Assembly: GCF_028618595.1 (NCBI RefSeq)
Contig: NZ_JAQITE010000001.1
Location: 171,195 to 235,194 of the forward strand
Direction: 5' to 3'
Length of the DNA: 64,000 nt
Source of the DNA: Bartonella sp. AU18XJBT
Lineage (GTDB): Bacteria; Pseudomonadota; Alphaproteobacteria; Rhizobiales; Rhizobiaceae
Shown here piece after piece: positions 1-10,000 of this stretch. A model generated the notes under the pieces. That model had not been told where the DNA came from and made no database searches. It saw nothing but the letters and a program-made list of their open reading frames with translations. How positions within the stretch are numbered: the first letter of the stretch is position 1; the number at the start of each line of letters is the position of its first letter. The position numbers were made by a program, and so were the translations under genes.

Positions 1-56
1 AACAAGATACTATCATTTTGCATGTATGAAGGTTTTCAATTTTAAGGGTTATTGTT

Positions 57-182
57 GTAGTTTGATAGTAGGTTTTGTACTAAGTGGCAAGAGGTGGGAT
101 TAAGTATGAATACGTGGTAATTTATTGTTTTTATGTACAGTTTTGACCATTAAATGTACGTTTTATCAAAATAGATTTTGAC
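57..182 (+). repeat. 126-bp dispersed direct repeat, left copy
   Basis: This segment aligns without gaps to 63875-64000 in the same orientation. I counted 17 mismatches over 126 bases by eye, about 86% identity. The last 16 bases are identical in both copies. Both copies are intergenic. No inverted terminal repeats or ORF are seen, so its nature (intergenic repeat, or remnant of a mobile or recombinational element) is unknown. Confidence 0.85.
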
Positions 183-365
183 ACCTAAAATTGCAAAAAT
201 TACCGAAAATTAGAAAAAAGTGCGTTTCCATAGTAAAAATGAGAAAAGGTTTTGCAAACCCTTTGAGAACATCTTTAAACTCTTTGAAAAAAATAAATTG
301 GTACAAAATCTAGTGTCAAAATATACAAAACCAGATGACAAGATACAATTGTAACATTACGAATT

Positions 366-552
366 GCTAAGACAACATTGGAGGATGACAAATAACATGG
401 GGACTATCAGTGTGCATTTTGCAAGGCAAGGATGATGGTGCCCAAATAGATTTTATACACTTTACAGGAGATTTTATTTTATCCATGTATGGTCTGCTAT
501 CATGGAGTTCGTAAGGCGTTGAGAAATGTTTTGTTTTACGTGAGGGGCATGA
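366..552 (+). repeat. decayed copy of a ~190-bp repeat family (copy 1)
   Basis: It shares an ordered set of short blocks with 12030-12235 and 48545-48752: a GATGATGGTGCC-like block, a TTTTATACACTTTACAGGAGA-like block, and an AAGGCGTTGAGAAATG-like block. Divergence is high and no copy has an intact reading frame across the unit. It looks like a relic of a once-repeated short gene or element. Confidence 0.5.
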
Positions 553-1155
553 CCTCATTAAAAAACAGAGAATGCAATAATATTTTTATTTCGAAAAAGC
601 TTTATACGAAGACAGAGAATTTATTTATTCGCATATTATAATAAGAATGCGTGTATGCATAAAACCATTTGAAAAATTCTGTTGTTTCTTATGAATTATT
701 CTTAAGTTAAGAACAGATGTAACATTAAAGATTGATATAATAGACCGGCTTCTTAACTGTATAAGTACAAAAATGATGGTGTTTAGTAAGCTTTGTACTA
801 TATCCTCATTAAGAGATATAAAAACAAACGAAATGTCTTTTTAGAAAGAAATAGCTATCATATCAATGACTTCTCAATAGAGAGATTCATACAAACATAC
901 CTAAAATAATGCTCTTTTCCATGAATGTGGTTTATCATTGTTTACCAAGTGAGAACATTTTGAGTGTTCGTAAACAGTCTTCTTTGTTCATAAAAATTAT
1001 TTCACAAACATATTATTAATTAATTGCTTTCAAAAAGCTCGCTATTTCATATGCATTTTGGATATGGAGAGCTTATACTCACAACTTAAAAGTTCTCATA
1101 GTTTTTACAAATAAGCCGAAGCTAAAAAGAGTATCTCATAAAGCCTTTTTTATCA

Positions 1156-1542
1156 TTATGAAGATGGACGTGTTCCAATATAAATGGCAATCAGCAATAA
1201 TATAACCGCAACAAGTAAGGAAATCCATAAAGGAGGGTGTACCATTACAAAAAAGGATAAAAATCCTCCTGTCATACTAATCATTGCAAAAACTTTAATG
1301 AATGGAGATATTGCTTTTTTTTCTTCCCATCGCTTAATAGGAGGACCAAAAATACGATGATTGTTCAACCATTGATGAAAACGTGGAGAAGAACGCGTAA
1401 AACACCATGAGGCAACTAACAAAAAAGGCACAGTTGGCATAATAGGTAATACTACACCGATAATACCTAATATAACCATTATCCACCCTGCTATATAATA
1501 GCAGATACGCAAAGGGTGCGATATCTTAAAATTTTTTTTCAT
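1156..1542 (-). CDS. DUF454 (YbaN-like) inner-membrane protein
   Basis: 128 residues, the usual size of this family. It has three or four hydrophobic segments: about residues 14-45, then two near the C-terminus (84-100 and 104-122). Between them is the family's conserved region, with proline-rich PTVPFLL followed by a WCF..SSPRFHQWL block. This is a small integral membrane protein of unknown biochemical role. It lies downstream of the sit operon on the same strand but beyond a strong terminator, so it is probably its own transcript. Confidence 0.85.
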   Translation of the reverse strand: MKKNFKISHPLRICYYIAGWIMVILGIIGVVLPIMPTVPFLLVASWCFTRSSPRFHQWLNNHRIFGPPIKRWEEKKAISPFIKVFAMISMTGGFLSFFVMVHPPLWISLLVAVILLLIAIYIGTRPSS

Positions 1543-1742
1543 TTTCTCGTACTATTTTCCTCTACGCAAAGTCCTATACAAAAACATTGTATCTGTTTTT
1601 TGTTTACATGTCTGAGTGCACAATTACACTCTACCCCTTCATGCGTAAGCGTCTTTTCTGTTATAAGTTTCTTGAAAATACCGAATAGCTTACGCAATAT
1701 GATAATTATTGTAAATGATTTCAAGAAAAGAGAAGAGATTTT

Positions 1743-1789
1743 AGAAAAACAAAAAAATAAAAAGGCTGCAAAATAAATCAATGCAGCCT
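1743..1789 (-). terminator. intrinsic terminator of the sit operon
   Basis: On the minus strand an 8-bp perfect stem (AGGCTGCA / TGCAGCCT, 11-nt loop) is followed directly by a T-rich tract. It lies about 160 nt past the sitD stop, the first strong terminator in that direction. Confidence 0.75.
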
Positions 1790-1799
1790 CTTAATTAAG

Positions 1800-1835
1800 A
1801 ATGCAGTGTTGGGGGGGGAGAAAATATACTGCATT
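1800..1835. other. inverted repeat with G8 run in the loop
   Basis: AATGCAGT and ACTGCATT form a perfect 8-bp stem around a 20-nt loop that contains a run of eight G. There is no T-tract on either side, so it is not a classical terminator. It lies between sitD and the sit terminator. Confidence 0.5.
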
Positions 1836-1948
1836 CACCTGCTAGACTTTAGGAGGAAAAATAACCTAGCACCCCAAACTCTAATTAAAATAAAGATGAG
1901 AAACAATATATAAAAATGCATGGCTGATATGCATGAATTTTAACATTT

Positions 1949-2854
1949 TCAAGTTTCTTGAACGGTGCTTCGACGAAAGAAAATCATCATGAAAATAGCC
2001 ATAAAAATCAACGTCAAGATCAACACAATTGTAGAAGCAGAATCAGAGCCGATAAATAAGCTGAGATAAATCCCTAAAAAACCAGAAAAAGCTGCAACAA
2101 GTATCGCGATCATTAACATAAAAGAAAACCGCTTTGTAACAAGATAGGCAATTGCTCCTGGTGCTATCAGTAAAGAAATAACAAGCACAATACCTACAGC
2201 TTTCAAAGCCGCAACAATTGTAAGAGAAATCATCGTTAGAAGGGTATAGTGGAGTAGAGATATTGGTAACCCCATTGCACGTCCTTGAACTGTGTCAAAA
2301 ATATACAGCATAAAGTCGCGCCATTTTGCTGCTAAAATAAAAGTGACAATAGCAGAAATGATCGCCGTCTGCGTTATATCAAGCCAGTTAACACCCAAGA
2401 GATTACCAAATAGAATATGATTCAAATCTAAGCTACTATAAATAGATGTGGCTAAAACAAGCCCCAAGCCAAACATCGAAGAAAAGACCACACCCATTAC
2501 CGTGTCCTGTTTGATACGGCTATTGCTCCCTAAAAAACCCGTTAATAGTGCACATACCATTCCTGCAACAAAAGCACCGCAAGTAATCAAAGTCATTGTA
2601 ATGTTCTCTGGACGCATATGCTGAAACCAAGCAAATGGCAAAGAAGTTAAAAATACGATTACCCATGGTGTTGTCATATAACCAACAACAACACCTGGAA
2701 AAACTGCATGAGAAATGGCATCGCCTAACAGCGCCCATCCTTTCAAAATAAGAAAACAGGAAAGCATCGCCATGGGAATAGAAAGAATCATGACAATAAG
2801 CATACCCTTAAGCATAAAAGAAAACTGAAACGGAAGCAGTAATTGATCAATCAT
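1949..2854 (-). CDS. sitD: Mn/Fe ABC transporter permease SitD
   Basis: 301-residue ABC-3 family integral membrane permease, with eight or nine hydrophobic segments spread over the whole length. The conserved GDAISHAVFPGVV block near residues 44-56 and the LLIAPGAIAYL block near residues 228-238 are typical of SitD/YfeD/MntB-type permeases. It overlaps sitC by 4 bp and is the last gene of sitABCD. It should pair with SitC to form the membrane channel for Mn(II) and possibly Fe(II). Assignment as SitD rather than SitC rests on operon position and resemblance. Confidence 0.92.
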   Translation of the reverse strand: MIDQLLLPFQFSFMLKGMLIVMILSIPMAMLSCFLILKGWALLGDAISHAVFPGVVVGYMTTPWVIVFLTSLPFAWFQHMRPENITMTLITCGAFVAGMVCALLTGFLGSNSRIKQDTVMGVVFSSMFGLGLVLATSIYSSLDLNHILFGNLLGVNWLDITQTAIISAIVTFILAAKWRDFMLYIFDTVQGRAMGLPISLLHYTLLTMISLTIVAALKAVGIVLVISLLIAPGAIAYLVTKRFSFMLMIAILVAAFSGFLGIYLSLFIGSDSASTIVLILTLIFMAIFMMIFFRRSTVQET

Positions 2855-3717
2855 GATAATATTACACCCTTTTTTGCCGCATTTATGCGTAAGCGCGCAG
2901 CAATATACCCATGTTTAGGAGCAAAAATAAAAGCCAAAACAAATAAAGATGCTTGAAAAAGCACAACAACCCCACCTGTTTGTGCATTTAAAAAATAACT
3001 CACATAAACACCCAAAACACTTGTGAATGTTCCAATTACAACTGCAATAACCAAGATGTTCACGAAACGATCACTTAAAAGATAGGCTGTTGCTCCAGGT
3101 GTCACAACAAGACAAATGACTAAGAACGCTCCAACGGTTTGCATCGCAGCAACAGTACAAGCGGCAAGCAATGTGAAAAAGAGAATCTTTAAAAATTTTA
3201 CGTTTAATCCAATGGCATGTGCATGCGTTTCATCAAATAACGAAACAAGAAGATCTTTCCATTTCAAAAGCAATATAAGCAACGAAACAAAGCCGATAAA
3301 AGCCAATTGTAGAATATCTGATGAACTAACTGCTAAAATATTTCCCAAAACAATCGTATCAATATTAACAGCCATTGGTTTTAATGATTTGAGAAACAAC
3401 CCAAAGGCAAAAAAGGAAGAAAAAATGAGCCCAATAATGGTATCTTCTTTAAGCTTTGTCCGGTGGTTAAAAAAGAGCATTGCTGCTGCTGCAAGACCAC
3501 CGGAAAAAAAAGCGCCAAGTGAAAAAGGTAACCCTAAAAGGTAAGCTCCTGCTACACCAGGAACAATCGAATGGGAAAGTGCATCACCAATCAATGACCA
3601 ACCTTTTAACATCAAAAAAGCCGAAAGAAAGGCACAAACACACCCAACTAACCCAGAAACCCACATTGCATTCACCATATATTGATAGCTCAGTGGCTCA
3701 AGCAACCAAGAAATCAT
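2851..3717 (-). CDS. sitC: Mn/Fe ABC transporter permease SitC
   Basis: 288-residue ABC-3 family permease, paralogous to the following gene. It has the signature [19 protein letters not shown] near residues 44-62 and a [11 protein letters not shown] block near residues 205-215. About eight membrane-spanning segments are visible. Overlaps of 4 bp with sitB upstream and sitD downstream indicate translational coupling. It should form the heteromeric permease that imports metal delivered by SitA. Confidence 0.92.
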   Translation of the reverse strand: MISWLLEPLSYQYMVNAMWVSGLVGCVCAFLSAFLMLKGWSLIGDALSHSIVPGVAGAYLLGLPFSLGAFFSGGLAAAAMLFFNHRTKLKEDTIIGLIFSSFFAFGLFLKSLKPMAVNIDTIVLGNILAVSSSDILQLAFIGFVSLLILLLKWKDLLVSLFDETHAHAIGLNVKFLKILFFTLLAACTVAAMQTVGAFLVICLVVTPGATAYLLSDRFVNILVIAVVIGTFTSVLGVYVSYFLNAQTGGVVVLFQASLFVLAFIFAPKHGYIAARLRINAAKKGVILS

Positions 3718-4544
3718 GCAACGTGCTCCACTATTTCAATATCTTCACAAACTGCAGACTGCTTTCTTCCCATGAAAACATCATTTTTTTTCGTACTTTG
3801 AAGATCAAAAATATGGTGGTGCAAAGACCCTCCAAAAGTTTTTTCCAGATTTTCCTTTGTAAAGATTTTTTCTGTTAACCCAGAAGCTAAAACAGTTCCT
3901 TTTATTAAAACTGTATGATCACAAAATTCGCGAACAGATCCTAAATTGTGCGTTGAAACCAAGATTACGGCTCCTTCTTTACGAAGATCTTGTAACAAAG
4001 CAATGATTTTATCTTCTGTTGTAACGTCAACCCCTGTAAACGGCTCATCTAATAAAATAGCTTTTGCTTTCTGTGCAAGAGCGCGCGCTAGGAAAACACG
4101 CTTTTTTTGTCCACCAGAAAGTTCTCCAATCTGGCGCTTGGCAAAAGCCAACATATCAACGCGTTCTAAGGCAATGCGAACAGCTTCATAATCTTGTGGA
4201 CGGGCATAGCGAAAGAAATTCATATGACCGTACCGCCCCATCAATACAACATCTTCAACCAAGACAGGAAAATTCCAATCAACATCCTCACTTTGAGGAA
4301 CATAAGCAATAAGATTTTTTTTCAAAGCTATATCAACGGGCAAATCAAACATGCGAATTTTTCCCTTTGAAGGGCGTACAAACCCCATAATCGCTTTAAA
4401 TAACGTTGACTTACCGGATCCATTAACACCAACCAATGCCGTAATAGAACCCTTTGGACTTTCAAAATTCACTTCACGTAAAGCTGTATGTCCATTACGA
4501 TACGTTACCGTTACTCCTTGGGCAAATATTCCACATTCCGTCAT
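3714..4544 (-). CDS. sitB: Mn/Fe ABC transporter ATPase SitB
   Basis: 276-residue ABC ATPase. Walker [10 protein letters not shown] is near residues 39-47, a Q-loop near VPQSEDVDW, the signature LSGGQKKR near residues 142-149, and Walker [13 protein letters not shown] near residues 161-172, followed by an H-loop STHN. The DWNFP segment after the Q-loop is common in manganese/zinc ABC ATPases. The C-terminal 30 residues run beyond the usual ATPase core and are not recognised. It overlaps sitA and sitC by 4 bp each. Confidence 0.95.
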   Translation of the reverse strand: MTECGIFAQGVTVTYRNGHTALREVNFESPKGSITALVGVNGSGKSTLFKAIMGFVRPSKGKIRMFDLPVDIALKKNLIAYVPQSEDVDWNFPVLVEDVVLMGRYGHMNFFRYARPQDYEAVRIALERVDMLAFAKRQIGELSGGQKKRVFLARALAQKAKAILLDEPFTGVDVTTEDKIIALLQDLRKEGAVILVSTHNLGSVREFCDHTVLIKGTVLASGLTEKIFTKENLEKTFGGSLHHHIFDLQSTKKNDVFMGRKQSAVCEDIEIVEHVA

Positions 4545-5449
4545 TGGCTTTTTACTCCCTCTAATAAAGCATTGCTAATACGCCCACTCGTGACACGTAA
4601 TAAATCAATATAAGTGGGCACCTCACCATTTTTCTCACTTAAAGAATCAACATAAAGAACACCACCGTATTTGGCTCCTGTTTCTCTGGCAACCTGCTTA
4701 GCAGGAGCAGGGGAAATGGTGCTTTCAGAAAAAACTGCATGAATATTGTATTTGCGAACCATATCAATAACATGCTTGACCTGCTGTGGTGTTCCTTGTT
4801 GGTCAGCATTAATGGGCCATAAATAAAGTTCTTTTAGATCAAAATCACGTGCCAAATAGCTAAAAGCCCCCTCACTGGTCACAAGCCAACGTTTATCTTG
4901 CGGTACGGCTTCTAATTCAGCCCTAATTGGATCAATCGTTGCACGAATTTTCTGTTTATAAATTTCAGCATTCTCTTTATAAATTTCAGCATGTTGAGGA
5001 TCATATTTTACAAAAGCATCGCGAATATTATCAACGTAAATCAAAGCAGAGGTCGGTGACATCCACGCATGAGGATTGGGTTTACCGCTAAAGGGACCCT
5101 CACCAATTTTAATGGGTACAACACCTTTTGAAACAACAACACTTGGAACATCCTTGATGTTTTGAAAAAACTTTTCAAACCAAAGCTCTAACTCTAATCC
5201 ATTCCACAATACAAGGTTAGCTCCCTGAGCACGCATAAGATCGCGTGGGGTGGGTTGATATTCATGAATTTCCGCACCTGGTTTTGTAATGGATTCAACA
5301 TCAGCAGCATCACCTGCTACATTGCGTGCCATATCAGCAATGATAGTGAATGTCGTAACAGCTTTAAATTTACCAGCACACAAAGCAAAATTGGGTGTAA
5401 AAAAAATAACACTTCCAAAAACTATGGTGAAAAACGTTCTTACGTTCAT
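4541..5449 (-). CDS. sitA: periplasmic Mn/Fe-binding protein SitA
   Basis: Metal-binding receptor of cluster A-I (ZnuA/PsaA/SitA family), about 302 residues from the chosen start. The N-terminal hydrophobic stretch ending in ALCAG is a Sec signal peptide. Metal-ligand contexts are visible: HEYQPTPRD and NPHAWMSP supply histidines, and the C-terminal region supplies conserved acidic residues (VDSLSE). I chose the ATG at 5449 because a purine-rich AAAGGAAAGAGAG ribosome site precedes it. An upstream ATG at 5506 would put the operator-like palindrome inside the gene and add a non-signal N-terminus. First gene of sitABCD. Confidence 0.93.
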   Translation of the reverse strand: MNVRTFFTIVFGSVIFFTPNFALCAGKFKAVTTFTIIADMARNVAGDAADVESITKPGAEIHEYQPTPRDLMRAQGANLVLWNGLELELWFEKFFQNIKDVPSVVVSKGVVPIKIGEGPFSGKPNPHAWMSPTSALIYVDNIRDAFVKYDPQHAEIYKENAEIYKQKIRATIDPIRAELEAVPQDKRWLVTSEGAFSYLARDFDLKELYLWPINADQQGTPQQVKHVIDMVRKYNIHAVFSESTISPAPAKQVARETGAKYGGVLYVDSLSEKNGEVPTYIDLLRVTSGRISNALLEGVKSQ

Positions 5450-5484
5450 TGCTTCTCTCTTTCCTTTATATGCCTTCTTTTTAT

Positions 5485-5499
5485 TGCAAATAATTTGCA
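5485..5499. promoter_or_regulatory. Mur/Fur-like operator candidate upstream of sitA
   Basis: TGCAAAT-A-ATTTGCA is a perfect 15-bp palindrome (7+1+7) 36 bp upstream of the sitA start. A second half-like element, CATTTGCAATG, lies at about 5530-5540. Rhizobial sit operons are known to be repressed by the manganese-responsive Fur homologue Mur at TGCAAAT/ATTTGCA-type sites. That this is a Mur site here is inference. Confidence 0.55.
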
Positions 5500-5674
5500 T
5501 TATCATTTAGCAATAGCAGTTATCTTTTACATTTGCAATGAAGGATTAAGAGAAAAATAATTTTTAAAGATGTTTAAAAACAGTTTTTTCATATTGAAAA
5601 AGTTGATGATTTAGGCAGCTTGTTTTGCTAAGGAGGTTCGCTTTCAAGAAGCTTTATAGCTCTTGAATGCCAAG

Positions 5675-5702
5675 CAAAAAAGGAGCACTCAAAAATGCTC
5701 CT
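5675..5702 (-). terminator. intrinsic terminator after pheT
   Basis: On the minus strand AGGAGCA...TGCTCCT forms a 7-bp stem with an 8-nt loop, followed by six T. It lies about 36 nt beyond the pheT stop and ends the rpmI-rplT-pheS-pheT run. Confidence 0.8.
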
Positions 5703-5737
5703 ACTTCATGTAAAATATCTCATAAAAATGAGAATAC

Positions 5738-8152
5738 TCAGTAGCGCAAATATGCACCTGTCATTTTGGTAACATTATCCACGATCTTTAAGGCAAGCTT
5801 TTCTAAATCTTCATCTGTTAGAGTCCGTTCTATGGGCTGAATAGTTACTTCAATCGCAACAGATTTTTTATCTTCACCAAAGCTTGGATCTTCAAAAATA
5901 TCAAAAATCTGCACAGAATGAATAAGTTTTTTATCGGCTCCACTTGCTGCACGAATAATAAGAGAAGAGGAAACAGTTTTATCCGCTATAAAGGCAAAAT
6001 CACGCCGTACCATTTGAAAAGGTGAGAGTTTCAAAGGAGGACGGCTTTTGGTCGTTTTTTTCTTTGATTCTGGGATTCGGTCTAGAAAAATTTCAAAGCC
6101 GCATAAAGGGCCACTGACATCTAATTTTTCTAATGTAGCAGGATGAAAAACACCAAAAAAACCAAGAATAATCTTTGATCCAAGTTTTATGACACCTGAA
6201 CGACCAGGATGATACCAACTGGGTGCTCCAACTTCAATCTGCACTTTCCCAACATCTATATTGCATGCTTCTAAAATAGCTAAAGCATCTGCTTTGGCAT
6301 CAAAAACATCAACGACGGTTGCATTTCCATTCCAAAAACGCCCAGCCCCTTTAAATTGCTCTGTTCCGCGACGAATCCCACTAACAACACGGTGTTGTTT
6401 ATCAGGGGTGTCGCCTTCATAAATACTGGAAACTTCAAACAAAGCAAGATCGGAAAAACCACGATCGGCATTTCTCTGTGCCGCCATAATCAAACCAGGT
6501 AAAAGGGAAGGACGCATCATTGACATATCAGCAGCAATAGGATTAACCAATTTAAGCTCTTCTTGACCTCCTCCAAAAGCAAGAGCTTGATTTTCAGAAA
6601 TAAAAGACCATGTTATCGCTTCTTTCATACCACGTTGCACTAAAGCCAAACGTGTAGCACGTGAGCGAATTTGTGCGCATGTTAAAATTTGATCTTTTCC
6701 TTCTGTGAAGTTTTCCAAAGGAATAGGTTTAATTTTATCTAGCCCATAAATCCTCATGACCTCTTCCACCAAATCAGCTTTACCCATAATATCATGGCGC
6801 CATGATGGTTCTTTTACCGTAACGACATCTCCTTTTCCTTCAACAAAAAATCCAAGTTTTGTTAAAATAGAGATGACTTTTTCAGGCTCTATTTCCAAAT
6901 TTGTTAAACGTTTAATTTCAGAAAAAGGAAAAGCTATCTGTTTTATTTCTTGTTGCTGATAGCCAATGATCCTCTTCTTAGATACTTCACCACCACAAAG
7001 ACGTAAGACAAACTCTGTTGCAATCTCAAGCCCTGTTTCCATAAAAGCCGGATCAACACCTCGTTCAAATCGATAACGTGCATCACTGATAAGACCTAAT
7101 GCTCTTCCTGTTTGTGCAATGCTTTTCGCATCCCAAAGTGCTGATTCAATAATAACGCGATGTGTTGTTTCATCACAACTCGTTCTTTCACCACCCATGA
7201 TACCGGCAATCGAAACAACACCTTCTTCATCAGCAATGACACAATTCTTAGCGCCCAAACGATAGATTTTTCCGTTCAGTGCTTGAAGTTGTTCTCCTTC
7301 ACGAGCACAACGTACACATAAATTACCTTTAATTTTATCTGCATCAAAAACATGGAGTGGACGACCAAGGTCAAAACTTATGTAGTTGGTCATATCAACA
7401 AGCGCATTAATCGGTCTCAAACCAATTGCATTCAAACGCTGTTGCATCCATTGTGGTGACGCACCATTTTGAACATTGCGCACTTCACGCCAAGCAAAAC
7501 CTAAACATAATGATGAATCTTGCGAAAAATCTAATGAAACATCGAGAGGCGTTTCAAAGGAAGGTTCAAATTTTGACAAGGATAATTCTTTTAATTTTCC
7601 CATTCCGGCGGCAGCAAGATCACGGGCAATACCACGAACACCTGTACAATCAGAGCGATTGGGGGTCAAACCAATATCAATAATCGGATCATCTAAACCA
7701 GCATAAGCTGCAAATGAATCTCCAATAGGTGCATCTTCTGGAAGTTTGATAATCCCGTCATGTTCATTTGATAATTCAAGCTCCACTTGCGAACACATCA
7801 TCCCAAAACTTTCAACACCGCGGATTTTTCCTACAGATAATGTCACATCGAGTCCTGAAATATAAGTGCCTGGTAGTGCCAGAACACCAACAAGACCTGC
7901 ACGCGCATTTGGTGCTCCACAGACAACTTGAACAGGTGTAGAAGTCCCTGTATCGACGGACAGAATCTGGAGTTTATCTGCATCAGGATGCTTTATTGCG
8001 GTTAAAACTTTTGCAATTACAAAACCTTTGAGAGAAGACCGATCATCAACGTAATCAACCTCAAGACCTATAGCTGTTAGTTTCTCACAAATTTCATCCA
8101 AAGATGCACTTGTCTCTAAGTGATCTTTTAACCACGACAATGTAAATTTCAT
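5738..8152 (-). CDS. pheT: phenylalanine-tRNA ligase beta subunit
   Basis: 804 residues, full length for the bacterial-type subunit. In order: an N-terminal EMAP/OB tRNA-binding domain (about 40-150), the B3/B4 editing domain (about 210-390), the B5 domain (about 400-480), the catalytic-like core (about 490-690) and a C-terminal ferredoxin-fold anticodon-binding domain (about 710-804). It forms the alpha2-beta2 enzyme with PheS and charges tRNA-Phe in the cytoplasm. It starts 32 nt after pheS, so the two are co-transcribed. Confidence 0.97.
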   Translation of the reverse strand: MKFTLSWLKDHLETSASLDEICEKLTAIGLEVDYVDDRSSLKGFVIAKVLTAIKHPDADKLQILSVDTGTSTPVQVVCGAPNARAGLVGVLALPGTYISGLDVTLSVGKIRGVESFGMMCSQVELELSNEHDGIIKLPEDAPIGDSFAAYAGLDDPIIDIGLTPNRSDCTGVRGIARDLAAAGMGKLKELSLSKFEPSFETPLDVSLDFSQDSSLCLGFAWREVRNVQNGASPQWMQQRLNAIGLRPINALVDMTNYISFDLGRPLHVFDADKIKGNLCVRCAREGEQLQALNGKIYRLGAKNCVIADEEGVVSIAGIMGGERTSCDETTHRVIIESALWDAKSIAQTGRALGLISDARYRFERGVDPAFMETGLEIATEFVLRLCGGEVSKKRIIGYQQQEIKQIAFPFSEIKRLTNLEIEPEKVISILTKLGFFVEGKGDVVTVKEPSWRHDIMGKADLVEEVMRIYGLDKIKPIPLENFTEGKDQILTCAQIRSRATRLALVQRGMKEAITWSFISENQALAFGGGQEELKLVNPIAADMSMMRPSLLPGLIMAAQRNADRGFSDLALFEVSSIYEGDTPDKQHRVVSGIRRGTEQFKGAGRFWNGNATVVDVFDAKADALAILEACNIDVGKVQIEVGAPSWYHPGRSGVIKLGSKIILGFFGVFHPATLEKLDVSGPLCGFEIFLDRIPESKKKTTKSRPPLKLSPFQMVRRDFAFIADKTVSSSLIIRAASGADKKLIHSVQIFDIFEDPSFGEDKKSVAIEVTIQPIERTLTDEDLEKLALKIVDNVTKMTGAYLRY

Positions 8153-8184
8153 TTTAAAACCTCACATGAAAGCGATGACTAAGA

Positions 8185-9267
8185 TCACACATTTCTATTA
8201 GGAAAAAAAGCAGGCATATCAAAGCAACGAAAGCCATAATGGTCTAACCAACGCAGATCAGCATCAAAAAAAGCTCGTAAATCAGGCATACCGTATTTTA
8301 ACATGGCAATACGATCAATGCCCATTCCCCATGCAAAGCCTTGATATTCATCGGGATCTAAACCAACATTTTTTAACACATGAGGATGCACCATTCCGCA
8401 TCCTAAAATTTCCAACCAATCCTGTCCTTCTCCGAACTTGACTTCTGAACCAGAACGATCACATTGAATATCCACTTCCATAGATGGTTCGGTAAAAGGA
8501 AAAAAAGAGGGACGAAAACGCATTTTTACAGAGGGAACTTCAAAAAACTCTTTACAAAAGGTTTCATGTAACCACATCATATGGGCAATGGTGGAGGTTT
8601 TATCAATGACAAGACCTTCCACCTGATGGAACATGGGAGAATGTGTTGCATCCGAATCCATACGGTAAGTTTTTCCAGGAACAATGATCCGTATCGGTGC
8701 TTTTTGTTTTTCTAGTGTGCGAATTTGTACAGGTGATGTATGGGTCCGCAATAATTTTCGTTCTCCCATTTTATCGACATCAAAAAAGAAGGTATCATGC
8801 ATTTCTCGTGCTGGATGCCCTTCAGGAAAATTCAATGCCGTAAAATTATAATAATCTGTTTCAATATCAGGTCCTTCTGCAAGAGAAAAATCCAACTTCG
8901 TATAAATGGCAATAATTTCTTCAATCACTTGTGAGATAGGATGAATGCGTCCCCGTTCTATAGGTGAAGAGCGAACAGGCAAGGTAACATCAACCGTTTC
9001 ACGAGAAAGACGGGCATCCATTGCCTGTTTTTTCAGAAGATCACGCTTTTGTGCCCATAATTCTAAAATACGATTTTTTAATCCATTAAGAACTGGTCCA
9101 ACTTTATGGCGCTCGCTAGCATCCATTTTTCCTAATGCTTTTAATTTTTCAGAGATGCTACCTTTTTTACCCAATGCTGCAATACGCACTTCTTCAAGTG
9201 CTTGTTCATCACCTGCTGCCTCTAAAGCTAAACAAATTTCTTGTTCCAGACGCTCAATATCATTCAT
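8185..9267 (-). CDS. pheS: phenylalanine-tRNA ligase alpha subunit
   Basis: 360-residue class II aminoacyl-tRNA synthetase subunit. It has an N-terminal coiled-coil (about 1-85), then the catalytic core with the motif 2 region, an [12 protein letters not shown] motif near residues 247-258 and motif 3 [13 protein letters not shown] near residues 317-329. The start is preceded closely by a terminator-like hairpin (9292-9322), which leaves no obvious room for a promoter. Expression probably depends on read-through from rplT. Confidence 0.97.
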   Translation of the reverse strand: MNDIERLEQEICLALEAAGDEQALEEVRIAALGKKGSISEKLKALGKMDASERHKVGPVLNGLKNRILELWAQKRDLLKKQAMDARLSRETVDVTLPVRSSPIERGRIHPISQVIEEIIAIYTKLDFSLAEGPDIETDYYNFTALNFPEGHPAREMHDTFFFDVDKMGERKLLRTHTSPVQIRTLEKQKAPIRIIVPGKTYRMDSDATHSPMFHQVEGLVIDKTSTIAHMMWLHETFCKEFFEVPSVKMRFRPSFFPFTEPSMEVDIQCDRSGSEVKFGEGQDWLEILGCGMVHPHVLKNVGLDPDEYQGFAWGMGIDRIAMLKYGMPDLRAFFDADLRWLDHYGFRCFDMPAFFPNRNV

Positions 9268-9291
9268 ATTTTTGCCTATTTTTTAATAAAG

Positions 9292-9322
9292 AAAAACCCG
9301 CACTTGCAATAGCCAGCACGGG
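9292..9322 (-). terminator. terminator or attenuator hairpin between rplT and pheS
   Basis: On the minus strand CCCGTGC pairs with GTGCGGG (7 bp, two G-U pairs) around a 12-nt loop and is followed by TTTTTCTTT. It lies 39 nt after the rplT stop and ends 24 nt before the pheS ATG. It could reduce, rather than stop, transcription into pheST. Confidence 0.6.
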
Positions 9323-9361
9323 ACCTCGAATAAATGAATGCTTTAAGAGAACACGACTGGC

Positions 9362-9763
9362 TTATTTGACAGCGCCTTCGAAAGCATTAGGTGTCGTATC
9401 TTTTAAATATTCCAAAGCCTTTTTTGCCGAAGCTACTAAAGCAGAAAATGCTTCCACTTCGTGGATTGCTATATCTGAAAGAACCTTACGATCAACTTCA
9501 ATACCGGCTTTTGATAAGCCATCAATAAAACGTCCATAAGTTAAACCTTCTGCGCGAACAGCAGCATTAATTCTCTGAATCCACAAAGCACGGAAAGTAC
9601 GTTTTCTATTTTTGCGATCACGATAAGCGTATTGCTTTGAACGATCAACTGCTGCTTTAGCCGCACGAATGGTATTTTTACGACGACCGTAAAAACCTTC
9701 AGCCTGTTTAAGAACTTTTTTGTGCTTAGCGTGTGCTGTCACACCTCTTTTCACACGTGCCAT
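9362..9763 (-). CDS. rplT: 50S ribosomal protein L20
   Basis: 133 residues, slightly longer than the common 117-120 because of a C-terminal tail. It shows the diagnostic MARVKRGV start, the very basic helix with [11 protein letters not shown], and the [14 protein letters not shown] block. L20 binds 23S rRNA early in 50S assembly. It follows rpmI by 33 nt. In other bacteria L20 represses its own operon; no specific L20 site was demonstrated here. Confidence 0.98.
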   Translation of the reverse strand: MARVKRGVTAHAKHKKVLKQAEGFYGRRKNTIRAAKAAVDRSKQYAYRDRKNRKRTFRALWIQRINAAVRAEGLTYGRFIDGLSKAGIEVDRKVLSDIAIHEVEAFSALVASAKKALEYLKDTTPNAFEGAVK

Positions 9764-9796
9764 ATTATAATCTCCTCAAAATCAAAAGCGTAAGGT

Positions 9797-10000
9797 TTAA
9801 ACACCATTCGGCAAATAATGCTGAATGACTTTTTTAGCATCTTGTTCACACAAAACCATTGTTCCACGCGCATCACGAATAAATTTATTCGAACGCTTAA
9901 TCATACCGTGGCGCTTACCGGCAGCTGCTACTTTAATTTTGCCTGACGCAGTGATTTTAAACCGCTTTTTAGCGGATGATTTGGTCTTCATCTTGGGCAT
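9797..10000 (-). CDS. rpmI: 50S ribosomal protein L35
   Basis: 67 residues, normal length, with the characteristic [15 protein letters not shown] start and a basic, lysine-rich body. First gene of the rpmI-rplT-pheS-pheT cluster. infC, which often precedes rpmI, is not adjacent; nth lies upstream instead. A GTATGGAGTAGC sequence just before the ATG supplies the ribosome site. Confidence 0.97.
   Translation of the reverse strand: MPKMKTKSSAKKRFKITASGKIKVAAAGKRHGMIKRSNKFIRDARGTMVLCEQDAKKVIQHYLPNGV

Larger units (their letters stand above)
1..1155. other. gene-poor region
   Basis: AT-rich stretch with no open reading frame that looks real. It holds one copy of a 126-bp repeat (57-182) and a decayed copy of a second repeat family (about 366-552), both listed separately. 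The rest shows no recognisable gene, RNA or clear terminator. Confidence 0.7.
1543..1948. other. intergenic region between DUF454 gene and sitD
   Basis: Holds two perfect 8-bp-stem inverted repeats, at 1763-1789 and 1800-1835, and no gene. Overlapping ORFs on both strands at about 1516-1781 have low-complexity, Lys/Ser/Phe-rich translations and are judged spurious. Confidence 0.6.

Noticed and set aside
1516..1781. Overlapping ORFs on both strands (86 and 80 codons)
   Set aside because: Low-complexity translations, no family features, and they overlap the sit terminator and the DUF454 start.
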